Shown here piece after piece: positions 36,403-44,287 of a DNA stretch of 64,000 nucleotides (positions are counted from its first letter, which is position 1; every line of letters starts with the position of its first letter). Source of the DNA: Promicromonospora iranensis (GTDB lineage Bacteria > Actinomycetota > Actinomycetes > Actinomycetales > Cellulomonadaceae). Where the stretch lies: NCBI RefSeq assembly GCF_028994775.1, contig NZ_JAJQMN010000010.1, positions 16,327 to 80,326 on the forward strand, given 5' to 3'. Position numbers and translations under genes: made by a program. Under the pieces are notes generated by a model. That model was given only the letters and a program-made list of their open reading frames with translations. It did no database searches and had not been told where the DNA came from.

Positions 36403-36515
36403 CAGTTGCGCGGAGCTGCCGCCGCACCGGCCAGTTTCGCGGCCGGCTGTCAGCCCCGCGTACTAGGGTTGCCGCGCAGGCACGACCCCAAGACGACACC
36501 CGGGAGCACGCCCCC

Positions 36516-37748
36516 ATGACGACGCCCGAGAGCGCACCCGACCAGCCGGCGCAGCCGACGCCCCAACAGCCCGCAGGGTCCCAGCCCGCCGGCTGGGGCG
36601 AGCCGCCGCGGTACGGTCAGTACGCGCCCGGGTACGACCCCGCCGCGCCGCCCGCCCCGGCCCAGCCCCAGTACGGCACACCGCAGTACGGGGCACCCCA
36701 GTACGGGGCACCCCAGGGTGAGCCCGCGGCGCAGTACGGCCAGAGCCAGTACGGGCAGTACACCCCGTACTCCTCGCAGGTCCCGGGTTACCGCCCGCCG
36801 GCCGACAAGCCCGGCATCGTCCCGCTGCGCCCGCTCAGCCTGGGCGAGCTGTACGACGGCGCGTTCGGCGCCGTCCGCCACAACCCGGGCGTGACGCTGG
36901 GCCTGACGGCGATCATCGTGGTCGCGGCCGTCGCGGTCGGCACCCTGATCAGCATCCCGCTCACCACGCTCTTCACCGATCTGTTCGGCAGCCTGTTCGC
37001 CGAGGTCGGTTCGGACCCGGCGTTCGAGGACCTGGGCTTCACGCAGGACATGCTCGGCGTGACCTACGGGTCGGCGCTCGGCACCGGCCTGCTGCTCACG
37101 CTCGCCACGCCGCTCGCGATGGGCGTCATGGCCATCTCCGTCAGCGACTCTGTCATCGGGCGCAAGATCTCCGTGTCCGACGCCTGGGCCCGCACCGCCA
37201 GGCGCGCATGGTTCCTGATCGGGTTCTCGCTGCTCAGCATGCTCGCCGTGATCCTCGCGTACGCCCTGGCCGTCGGCATCGTCGCGGGCCTGTTTCTCGT
37301 CGACCCGACCGTCGGTGTGATCGGCATCTTCCTCGTGCTCGCCGCGCTCGTGGTGGGCCTGGTGTGGGCGTTCACCCGCATCGTGCTCATCCCGCCGGCT
37401 CTCGCGGTCGAGGGCGGCGGTTTCTGGGAGACGTGCCGGCGCGCATGGAAGCTGACCCGGGGCACGTTCTGGCGGGTGCTCGGCATCTACCTGCTGACGT
37501 CGTTCATCCTCAGCATCATCGGCCAGGTCGTCGCGATCCCGGTGGGGCTCCTCCTGGGCCTGTTCATGGTGATGCAGAGCGGCGCTGGTCTCGCGGTCAG
37601 CTACGGCATCACGTACGTCATCACCGGCGGCATGAGCGTGCTGTTCCTCGGCGGTGTCGTCGCCCTGCTCTACATCGACACCCGGATGCGACGCGAGGGA
37701 CTGGACGTGCAGCTGCAGGCCGCGGCTGCGGCCGCGTCGGACAAGTGA
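36516..37748 (+). CDS. Proline/glutamine/tyrosine-rich multi-pass membrane protein
   Basis: 410-residue protein of the actinobacterial MoxR-DUF58 neighbourhood. The first 105 residues are disordered and rich in Pro, Gln, Gly and Tyr, with QYG(T/A)P repeats encoded by three 15-base units (36669-36713). After that, about six membrane segments follow the conserved PLRPLSLGELYDGAFGAVRHN motif. The membrane half resembles the glycerophosphoryl-diester-phosphodiesterase membrane-domain type, but there is no catalytic domain. Function unknown. GGGAG lies 10 bases before the ATG, a -10-like TAGGGT lies at 36463-36468, and the DUF4129 gene follows after a single base. Confidence 0.72.
   Translation: MTTPESAPDQPAQPTPQQPAGSQPAGWGEPPRYGQYAPGYDPAAPPAPAQPQYGTPQYGAPQYGAPQGEPAAQYGQSQYGQYTPYSSQVPGYRPPADKPGIVPLRPLSLGELYDGAFGAVRHNPGVTLGLTAIIVVAAVAVGTLISIPLTTLFTDLFGSLFAEVGSDPAFEDLGFTQDMLGVTYGSALGTGLLLTLATPLAMGVMAISVSDSVIGRKISVSDAWARTARRAWFLIGFSLLSMLAVILAYALAVGIVAGLFLVDPTVGVIGIFLVLAALVVGLVWAFTRIVLIPPALAVEGGGFWETCRRAWKLTRGTFWRVLGIYLLTSFILSIIGQVVAIPVGLLLGLFMVMQSGAGLAVSYGITYVITGGMSVLFLGGVVALLYIDTRMRREGLDVQLQAAAAAASDK
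36669..36713 (+). repeat. Three 15-base tandem repeats in the membrane-protein N-tail
   Basis: Units CAGTACGGCACACCG, CAGTACGGGGCACCC, CAGTACGGGGCACCC encode QYGTP/QYGAP. The last two copies are identical, which makes copy-number change by slippage likely. Confidence 0.8.
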
Positions 37749-37749
37749 C

Positions 37750-38373
37750 ATGAGGGCCGATCTGCCCGTCGTCCCGGACCGGGACACCGCACGTGAATGG
37801 CTCAGCAGCGAGCTGCAGCGCCCCGAGTACGCCGAGCGGGAGTCGCTGCTGATGCGCCTGATCGGCTGGGTGCTGGACTGGCTGAGCAGGATCGACTGGC
37901 CCGTCGCGCCGATTTCCGGCGCGCAGCTCGGGATCACCGTCGCGCTCGTCGCGGCGGTGGTCCTCCTCATCGCCTGGCTCGTGGCCGGGCCGGTACGGCT
38001 CGGGCGCGAGCGCGCGCGGTCCGCCGAGGTGCTCGACAGCGACGACGCCCGCACCGCCGCGCAGATGCGCGCCGCGGCCGACGCGGCGGCGGCGTCGGGT
38101 GACTGGCGGACGGCGTCCATCGAGCGTTTCCGTGCCGTCGTCCGCTCCCTGGAGGAACGTGTGATCATCGAGCCGCGACCCGGCCGCACGGCCCAGGAGG
38201 CCGCGGCCGACGCCGGCGTGCGCCTGCCCGACCAGGCCGCCGGCCTGCGCTCCGGCGCCGACCTGTTCGACGGCGTCGAGTACGGCGATCGTGTCGCCAC
38301 GGCGGCGGACGACGCGGACCTGCGTGCTCTCGATGCCGCGGTCACCGCCGCTCGCCCCGGGGTCGCCGTATGA
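37750..38373 (+). CDS. DUF4129 domain membrane protein
   Basis: 207-residue protein with one membrane segment (about residues 58-78, ITVALVAAVVLLIAWLVAG) and a C-terminal DUF4129 region from about 115: SGDWRTASIERFRAVVRSLEERVIIEPRPGRTAQE. The domain is usually found fused to or near transglutaminase-like and MoxR/DUF58 proteins. The start lies one base after the previous stop, and the last codons overlap the DUF4350 gene (ATGA). Function unknown, probably part of a membrane complex with its neighbours. Confidence 0.8.
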   Translation: MRADLPVVPDRDTAREWLSSELQRPEYAERESLLMRLIGWVLDWLSRIDWPVAPISGAQLGITVALVAAVVLLIAWLVAGPVRLGRERARSAEVLDSDDARTAAQMRAAADAAAASGDWRTASIERFRAVVRSLEERVIIEPRPGRTAQEAAADAGVRLPDQAAGLRSGADLFDGVEYGDRVATAADDADLRALDAAVTAARPGVAV

Positions 38374-39680
38374 CGTCCTTGCCGCCGGCCGCGATGCCGC
38401 CCAGCCCCGCACCGCCCTCGCCGACGCCACCTACCCCGCCCGCCGGTGCGTCCGGCGCCCCGACGGGACCCGCGGACGACGCTCCGGTGGTCATCGGCGA
38501 CGACACGACCGGCCGCTCCCGCGCCGCGATCAGGTGGCGCCGGCTGCGCTGGCCCCTGACGGTGTTCGTGGTGGTCGCCCTGCTCGTCGTGTTCCTTGCG
38601 GTGGTACGCCCACCGACGTCGGCCGCCCCGTACGCCCCGGACAACCCGGAGCAGGGCGGCGGTATGGCCGTGGCCGAGGTGCTGAAGGACCAGGGGGTGC
38701 GAATCACCCACGTGACCACCGTGGCCGAGGCCGTGTCGGCCGCCGGACCGGACAGCACCCTCCTGGTCACGCCGAACCCGTCGTTCTTCGCCGACGACCA
38801 GGTCTCCGCCCTGAACCGGACGGGCGCCGATCTCGTGGTCCTCAACCCCGACTTCGGCGTGGTCGGAGGCGTGAGCCGGAACACCCTCGACTCCACGTAC
38901 GGCGAGGCCGACGCGCCCGTGGCCCCACAGTGCGACGACCCGACGGCGCGGGCGGCGGGCGACCTCGCTCTGCGGCCCGGCCTGACCGACACGTCCACCG
39001 CGGGGGACGACGTGCGCCCGGTCCTGTGCTGGCCCGACGGGCTGGGCGCCTACGCCTACGCCCGCCTGGACTTCCCGGACCGGTCGGTGACCGTGGTGAC
39101 CGACCCGGCGGTGCTCCGCAACGGCACCGTCCTGGAGGAGGGCAACGCGGCGCTCGCGCTGCGGATGCTCGGGCAGCACGAGGACCTGGTCTGGCTGGTG
39201 CCGGACCCGATGGACGTCAGCACCGGTGACGACGAGCCCACACCCGCCGAGCTCAGCCAGGTGAACGAGCTGATGCCGCCCGGTTCCGCGCCCGTCGCCC
39301 TGATCGCCGTGCTCGCGGCCGTGCTGCTCGCGCTGTGGCGCGTGCGGCGGATGGGACCGCTGATCGTCGAGGACCTGCCGGTGCTCGTCCGGTCGGCCGA
39401 GGCCACCCGCGGTCGCGCCCGGCTCTACCGGGCCGCGCGCGCCCGCGGGCACGCGGCCGCCGGCCTGCGGGCGTCGACGGCGGACCGGATCGCCACGCGC
39501 CTCGGCCTCGCCCGCTCGTCCGACGCCACTACCGTGGTCGACGCCGTCGTCGCCGCTACCAACCGCCCGTCGCAGCAGGTGGCAGACCTGCTCTACGGCC
39601 CACCCCCCGCTGACGACGCCGCGCTCGCCGAGCTCGCGCGCCGACTCGACATCCTGGAGAGCGAGGTCCACCGACCGTGA
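38370..39680 (+). CDS. DUF4350 domain membrane protein
   Basis: 436-residue protein. A Pro-rich N-tail of about 50 residues, a membrane segment (about 57-78), an extracytoplasmic DUF4350 domain (about 80-300) with SAAPYAPDNPEQGGGMAVAEVL and TLLVTPNP, then a second membrane segment near 308-325 and a cytoplasmic helical tail. DUF4350 is a rhodanese/GATase-like fold of unknown function regularly found beside MoxR ATPases. Coupled by 4-base overlaps on both sides. Confidence 0.82.
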   Translation: MTSLPPAAMPPSPAPPSPTPPTPPAGASGAPTGPADDAPVVIGDDTTGRSRAAIRWRRLRWPLTVFVVVALLVVFLAVVRPPTSAAPYAPDNPEQGGGMAVAEVLKDQGVRITHVTTVAEAVSAAGPDSTLLVTPNPSFFADDQVSALNRTGADLVVLNPDFGVVGGVSRNTLDSTYGEADAPVAPQCDDPTARAAGDLALRPGLTDTSTAGDDVRPVLCWPDGLGAYAYARLDFPDRSVTVVTDPAVLRNGTVLEEGNAALALRMLGQHEDLVWLVPDPMDVSTGDDEPTPAELSQVNELMPPGSAPVALIAVLAAVLLALWRVRRMGPLIVEDLPVLVRSAEATRGRARLYRAARARGHAAAGLRASTADRIATRLGLARSSDATTVVDAVVAATNRPSQQVADLLYGPPPADDAALAELARRLDILESEVHRP

Positions 39681-40741
39681 CCGAACCAGCCTTCCCCCAG
39701 CAGCCCGCGCCTCAGCCCGCTGAGCCGACGGAGCCGCAGCCGACCCCGGCGCCGCAGCAGACCACCGAGCCGCCCACGCCGCCCGCCCCGTCGCAGGAGC
39801 TGCGCACCGCCCTGGCGGCGGTCCGTACGGAGGTGGGCAAGGCCGTCGTCGGGCAGGACGCGGCCGTGACGAGCCTGCTCATCGCCCTGCTCTGCCAGGG
39901 GCACGTGCTCCTGGAGGGCGTGCCGGGCGTCGCGAAGACGCTCCTGGTCCGCACCCTTGCCGCGGCCCTGAAGCTGGACACCAAGCGCGTCCAGTTCACG
40001 CCCGACCTCATGCCGGGCGACGTGACGGGATCGCTCGTCTACGACGCGCGCACCGCCGAGTTCTCGTTCCGTGAGGGCCCGATCTTCACCAACCTGGTGC
40101 TGGCGGACGAGATCAACCGCACGCCCCCCAAGACCCAGGCGTCACTGCTGGAGGCGATGGAGGAGCGGCAGGTCTCGGTGGACGGCACGCCCCGCCCGCT
40201 GCCCGACCCGTTCCTGGTGATCGCCACGCAGAACCCCGTCGAGTACGAGGGCACCTACTCGCTGCCGGAGGCCCAGCTCGACCGGTTCCTGCTCAAGCTC
40301 GTGCTGCCGCTGCCCGAGCGCGACCAGGAGGTGGAGGTCCTCGCCCGGCACGCCGCGGGCTTCGACCCCCGCAACCTGGCCGCTGCCGGCGTGACCCCCG
40401 TGGCCGACGCCGACATCCTCGAGCGCGCCCGCGCCGAGGTGGCCCGGGTCCAGGTCTCGCGTGAGGTGCTCGGGTACGCGGTGGACGTCTGCCGCGCCAC
40501 GCGCTTCTCGCCGTCGCTCTCGCTCGGCGTCTCGCCGCGTGGCGCGACCGCGCTGCTGCGCACGGCGCGGGCCTGGGCGTGGCTGTCCGGACGCTCCTTC
40601 GTGACCCCCGACGACATCAAGGCGCTCGCCCACCCGACGCTGCGGCACCGCGTGCAGCTGCGTGCGGAGGCCGAGCTCGAGGGTGTCACCGCCGAGGGCG
40701 TGCTGGACACGGTGCTGGCCTCCGTGCCCGTGCCGCGCTGA
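39677..40741 (+). CDS. MoxR-type AAA+ ATPase
   Basis: 354-residue ATPase. Walker A GVPGVAKT (81-88), Walker B LADEINR (142-148), sensor region IATQNPVEYEGTY and a C-terminal lid ending near VLDTVLASVPVP. About 40 Pro/Gln-rich residues precede the domain. MoxR proteins act as chaperone-like ATPases with von Willebrand factor A partners, here the DUF58 protein encoded next. Follows DUF4350 by overlap; 10 bases separate it from the DUF58 gene. Confidence 0.93.
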   Translation: MTEPAFPQQPAPQPAEPTEPQPTPAPQQTTEPPTPPAPSQELRTALAAVRTEVGKAVVGQDAAVTSLLIALLCQGHVLLEGVPGVAKTLLVRTLAAALKLDTKRVQFTPDLMPGDVTGSLVYDARTAEFSFREGPIFTNLVLADEINRTPPKTQASLLEAMEERQVSVDGTPRPLPDPFLVIATQNPVEYEGTYSLPEAQLDRFLLKLVLPLPERDQEVEVLARHAAGFDPRNLAAAGVTPVADADILERARAEVARVQVSREVLGYAVDVCRATRFSPSLSLGVSPRGATALLRTARAWAWLSGRSFVTPDDIKALAHPTLRHRVQLRAEAELEGVTAEGVLDTVLASVPVPR

Positions 40742-40751
40742 GGCCGGGCGC

Positions 40752-42104
40752 ATGGTCGTGACGTGGCGGGCCGCCGCCCTGATGGGGCTCGGTGTGGTTC
40801 CCGTGCTGCTCCTGCCGGCGAACGGGACGGTCCTCGTGTGGTCGGTGGTGGTGGTCCTGGCCTGCGTCGCCGACCTGGTCCTGGCCGCCTCACCCCGACG
40901 GGTGGCGGTGCAGCGGCGGGTACCGGGTTCGGTCCGGCTGCGCTCCGAGGCGACGAGCGAGCTGGTGCTCCGGAACGTCTCCGGGCGGCGGCTGCGCGCC
41001 GTGGTCCGGGACGCGTGGGGGCCCTCGGCAGGCGCGGGTCCGGGGCGGGGGAACACCGAGCGGGTACGCCCCGCGGCGGGCGGATCGGGTCGCCACCACG
41101 TGGACCTGCCCGACGGCGAGGCCGCGCGCCTGCCCACCACTCTCGTGCCGACCCGGCGGGGCGACCGGACCGCGGGCGGCGTGACGATCCGCAGCCTCGG
41201 CCCGCTCGGACTGGCGGGCCGTCAGGTCACCCTGCCTGTACCGGGCCGTCTCCGGGTGCTGCCGGAGTTCGCGAGCCGCAAGCATCTCCCCTCGCGCCTG
41301 GTACGGCTGCGGGAGATGGACGGCCGTGCCGCGGTGCAGATCCGCGGCGAGGGCACCGAGTTCGACTCGCTGCGGGAGTACGTGGTGGGCGACGACGTGC
41401 GCTCGATCGACTGGCGCGCCACCGCGCGGCGTCGTGAGGTCGTGGTGCGCACGTGGCGGCCCGAGCGGGACCGGCGCGTGCTGATCGTGCTGGACACGGG
41501 CCGTACGTCCGCCGCACGGGTGGGCGCGGCGGACTCGACCGGCGCACCCCGGCTGGACACCAGCATCGAGGCGGCGCTGCTGCTCGCGGCGCTGGCCGGG
41601 CACGCGGGTGACCGGGTGGAGCTCGTCGCGTTCGACCGGACGGTGCGCTCCCGCGTGGTGGGCGCGGCCGGCCCTCGGCTCATGCCGGCCATGGCGGAGT
41701 CCCTGGCCACCGTCGAACCGGTGCTGCTGGAGACGGACTGGCCAGGTGTGGTGGCGCAGGTCCGGACGCGCATGACGCAGCGCGCCCTCGTGGTGCTGCT
41801 CACCACCCTCGACCCGGCGGCCGTGGAGAACGGCCTGCTGCCCGTGGTGGACCAGCTCGCGCGCGACCACACGGTGGTCGTCGCGTCCGTCGCCGACGAG
41901 GAGGTGGCGGGGCTGCGCTCCGGCCGGGACTCGGTCGCCGAGGTGTACGACGCCGCGGCAGCCGCGCGCGGTGACCTGGAGCGCACTGCCGTCACGACGA
42001 TGCTGCGCCGCTACGGGGCGGACGTCGTCGAGGCGCTGCCGGACGACCTGGCTCCCCGCCTGGCGGACGAGTACCTGGCGCTCAAGGCGGCGGGGCGGCT
42101 CTGA
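40752..42104 (+). CDS. DUF58 protein with vWA-like domain
   Basis: 450-residue protein. Two N-terminal membrane segments (about 5-50), then the DUF58 signature GTEFDSLREYVVGDDVRSIDW (about 206-226), followed by a vWA-like domain with LIVLDTGRTS, where a canonical MIDAS motif would read DxSxS. The replacement of the first Ser by Gly suggests weak or no metal coordination. Probably the partner of the MoxR ATPase. The ATG at 40752 is preferred; sequence upstream is the end of moxR. Followed by hairpins. Confidence 0.88.
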   Translation: MVVTWRAAALMGLGVVPVLLLPANGTVLVWSVVVVLACVADLVLAASPRRVAVQRRVPGSVRLRSEATSELVLRNVSGRRLRAVVRDAWGPSAGAGPGRGNTERVRPAAGGSGRHHVDLPDGEAARLPTTLVPTRRGDRTAGGVTIRSLGPLGLAGRQVTLPVPGRLRVLPEFASRKHLPSRLVRLREMDGRAAVQIRGEGTEFDSLREYVVGDDVRSIDWRATARRREVVVRTWRPERDRRVLIVLDTGRTSAARVGAADSTGAPRLDTSIEAALLLAALAGHAGDRVELVAFDRTVRSRVVGAAGPRLMPAMAESLATVEPVLLETDWPGVVAQVRTRMTQRALVVLLTTLDPAAVENGLLPVVDQLARDHTVVVASVADEEVAGLRSGRDSVAEVYDAAAAARGDLERTAVTTMLRRYGADVVEALPDDLAPRLADEYLALKAAGRL

Positions 42105-42194
42105 CGATCAGGGCGACCCGCTGCGGGCCCGACGGCGACCCGCTGTGGTCCCGCGGCGGCCCACCCAGTCGTACGCGCCGCCTGCCCTCGCCGC

Positions 42195-42286
42195 CTGTCG
42201 ACTGAATGTCGACAGCACCGAGCCCCGTCCGGTGCGGACCCGCCGGAACCGCACCGGCGGGGATCCGCGCCCGAACGGGGCTCGGT
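42195..42286. terminator. Compound hairpin array between DUF58 and the trypsin-like gene
   Basis: First a small hairpin CTGTCGAC (42195-42202) / GTCGACAG (42208-42215). Next to it a nested structure: outer 12-bp stem ACCGAGCCCCGT (42217-42228) / ACGGGGCTCGGT (42275-42286) enclosing an inner stem CCGGTGCGG (42229-42237) / CCGCACCGG (42249-42257). It fills most of the 191-base convergent gap and should stop transcription in both directions. Confidence 0.75.
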
Positions 42287-42295
42287 CTGCTTCTG

Positions 42296-43462
42296 TCAGG
42301 CGTTGTTGGCCACGATGGCCAGGCTCCGCACCTTCACGTCGAAGTGCGGCGACCCGATGAACTTGTTGTTCGAGGGGCCGAACGACGTGACGCCACGGGT
42401 GTATCCCAGCCGGGTGCGGCCGTCGTACTTCCACACCCAGGGCCCACCGGAGGACCCGCCGCCGAAATTGCAGCCGACGATCTTGGACGTGTGCGGGACA
42501 GCCTTGACCTTGGCCACGGTGCCCGTGCAGGCCCACATCACCTCGCCGTTGTCGAGGTTGGACGGGTAGCCGAAGATCGCCGCGGTGAAGCGGAAGGACT
42601 TGCTGATCATCAGCCCGTTGCCGCCCACGGCCTTGACGACGCGCGCGTTGTTCGCGTTCGTGTAGGTGGACAGGAACCCGACGTCCCGGCCCCAGCCGCG
42701 CGTGGTGCCGCCGTACCTGGTCCACGCCCGGAACGTGTGCAGCGTGCGCGCCTGGAACATGCCGTACGGCGCCGGCTCGCTCGCGTACCCGTTGTACTTC
42801 GGTACGAAGACCACGTTGTTGTACCAGCTGCCGCCCCGCCCGCTGTGCACGCAGTGCCCGGCGGTGATGACCACACGCTTCGAGCGGGTGTTGAGGGCGG
42901 AGGCCGAGCAGTACCGGTCGCCGTTGACACCGCCGATGAAGAGCTTGCCGGTGCTGATCGGGAACCTCTTCACCCCGAGCGGCTGCATGCCGCCGGCCTG
43001 ACCGACCGCCTCGGCGTCGGCGGGCGCCGCCGGCCGGGTGACGACGACGTCGTCCGCCGCGGCCTTGCCCACGGGCGCCTTGCTCGCGGCGGAGGCGTCG
43101 GCCACCATGGTGCGGGCGAGGGTCTGCGCCTTCTCGGCCACGAACGCGCGGTCACCGGCCTCGTCGAGGGATGTGGCCGCGGCCATCCGTTCCGGGGTCC
43201 AGTAGTCGAGGACCGCGGGGTCGCCGCCCTGGGCGTCGACCCGGCGCGCTTCCTGCTGCGAGTAGGTCCGGGCCGTCGACCCGTTCGTCTTCAGTACCGG
43301 TGCGACGGTCGACACGATACCGTCGTCGTCCGTGGCAGAGACCGGGGCCGTGACCGGGGCCGTGGGCGTCGCGCCCCAGGCCATCGGCACGCTCACCACG
43401 GTGGCTGTCAGCGTGACGGCAGTGGCCATGGCGGCTAGCCGTAGCTTCTGAGTACCGCCCAT
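42296..43462 (-). CDS. Secreted trypsin-like serine protease
   Basis: 388-residue exported protein of the trypsin (PA clan) fold. The signal peptide covers about residues 1-31 (cleavage near AWGATP). Residues 32-180 are a long Ala/Val-rich pro-region. The protease domain has TAGHC with His about 203, GRDVGFLS with the likely Asp, and GSSGGPW with Ser about 338. Two Cys pairs are plausible. The usual GDSGGP reads GSSGGP, so the Asp that normally forms the salt bridge with the new N-terminus is Ser, as in some glutamyl-endopeptidase-like proteins. The ATG at 43462 has AGAGGAG upstream; an earlier start is rejected. It follows the response regulator gene by 138 bases. Confidence 0.88.
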   Translation of the reverse strand: MGGTQKLRLAAMATAVTLTATVVSVPMAWGATPTAPVTAPVSATDDDGIVSTVAPVLKTNGSTARTYSQQEARRVDAQGGDPAVLDYWTPERMAAATSLDEAGDRAFVAEKAQTLARTMVADASAASKAPVGKAAADDVVVTRPAAPADAEAVGQAGGMQPLGVKRFPISTGKLFIGGVNGDRYCSASALNTRSKRVVITAGHCVHSGRGGSWYNNVVFVPKYNGYASEPAPYGMFQARTLHTFRAWTRYGGTTRGWGRDVGFLSTYTNANNARVVKAVGGNGLMISKSFRFTAAIFGYPSNLDNGEVMWACTGTVAKVKAVPHTSKIVGCNFGGGSSGGPWVWKYDGRTRLGYTRGVTSFGPSNNKFIGSPHFDVKVRSLAIVANNA

Positions 43463-43600
43463 AAAAGTTCTCCTCTGTTTGTCCCGCACGTCCACTTCGA
43501 CTGCTATCTACCGCTTTCAGTAGGGTAGAGAGGAAGTGTTAGAGGGTCTACCTTTTGCTGGTATCAGGTCGGGCAAGAACTGGTTCAGGACCGGGTGAAC

Positions 43601-44287
43601 TCACACCCCGAGATGGCGGAGCACAGCCAGGACGCGACGGTGGTCCGCGGCGTCCTGCGGCAGATCGAGCTTGGTGAAGATCGCCGCCACGTTCTTCTCG
43701 ACGGCCCCGTACGACAGGTGCAGCAGATCGGCGATCGCGCCGTTCGACCGGCCCTGGGCCATCAGGCCCAGCACCTCGCGCTCCCGGGCGGAGAGGCGCT
43801 CCAGGTGGTCGTCCTGGCGTGCGGAGCCCATGAGCTGCGAGACGACCTCGGGATCCAGCACCGTCGCGCCGCCGGCCACCCGCACGAGCGCGTCGACGAA
43901 GTCGCGCACGTCGGCCACCCGGTCCTTGAGCAGGTAGCCCACGCCGTGCGCGCCACCGGCCAGCAGCCTGCTCGCGTACCGGGTCTCGACGTACTGCGAG
44001 AACAGCAGCACGGGCAGGCTCGGGTGCCGGCTCCGCAGGCCGAGCACCGCCCTCAGGCCCTCGTCGGTGAAGGTGGGCGGCATCCGGATGTCCGCGACGA
44101 TCACGTCGGGCAGCGACCCCTCGCGCACGAGCCGGGCGACCTCGCGTTCCAGGGCAGCGCCGTCCCCGACGGAGGTCACGGTATGGCCGCGCCGCGTCAG
44201 GAGGGCGGCGAGCCCGTCCCGCAGGATCGCCGAGTCCTCGGCGAGGAGAACCCGCAGGCTCGACGGTGGCTCGTGCTGCCTGGTCAT
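43601..44287 (-). CDS. NarL/FixJ-type response regulator
   Basis: 228-residue transcription factor. Receiver domain 11-135 with LLAEDSAILR, phospho-acceptor Asp about 66 in IVADIRMP and Lys in LLKDRV; LuxR helix-turn-helix in the C-terminal 65 residues (LSAREREVLGLMAQGRSNGAIA). Its ATG overlaps the kinase stop by 4 bases. In this family the kinase phosphorylates the regulator, which then binds DNA as a dimer. Possible targets include the adjacent protease gene, but this is only proximity. Confidence 0.93.
   Translation of the reverse strand: MTRQHEPPSSLRVLLAEDSAILRDGLAALLTRRGHTVTSVGDGAALEREVARLVREGSLPDVIVADIRMPPTFTDEGLRAVLGLRSRHPSLPVLLFSQYVETRYASRLLAGGAHGVGYLLKDRVADVRDFVDALVRVAGGATVLDPEVVSQLMGSARQDDHLERLSAREREVLGLMAQGRSNGAIADLLHLSYGAVEKNVAAIFTKLDLPQDAADHRRVLAVLRHLGV

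Noticed and set aside
34554-36515. Long plus-strand frame leading into the membrane protein at 36516
   Set aside because: It runs antisense to the RDD gene and out of frame through SpoIIM. The real start is the ATG at 36516.
36450-39671. A 1073-codon open frame on the minus strand opposite the MoxR cluster
   Set aside because: Low-complexity His/Arg/Gly-rich translation. The plus strand carries four family-recognised genes with coupled starts and stops.
43495-43601. TCTACC/GGTAGA short repeats upstream of the trypsin-like gene
   Set aside because: Arms of only 6 bases with long loops and no consistent spacing. Too weak to call an operator.
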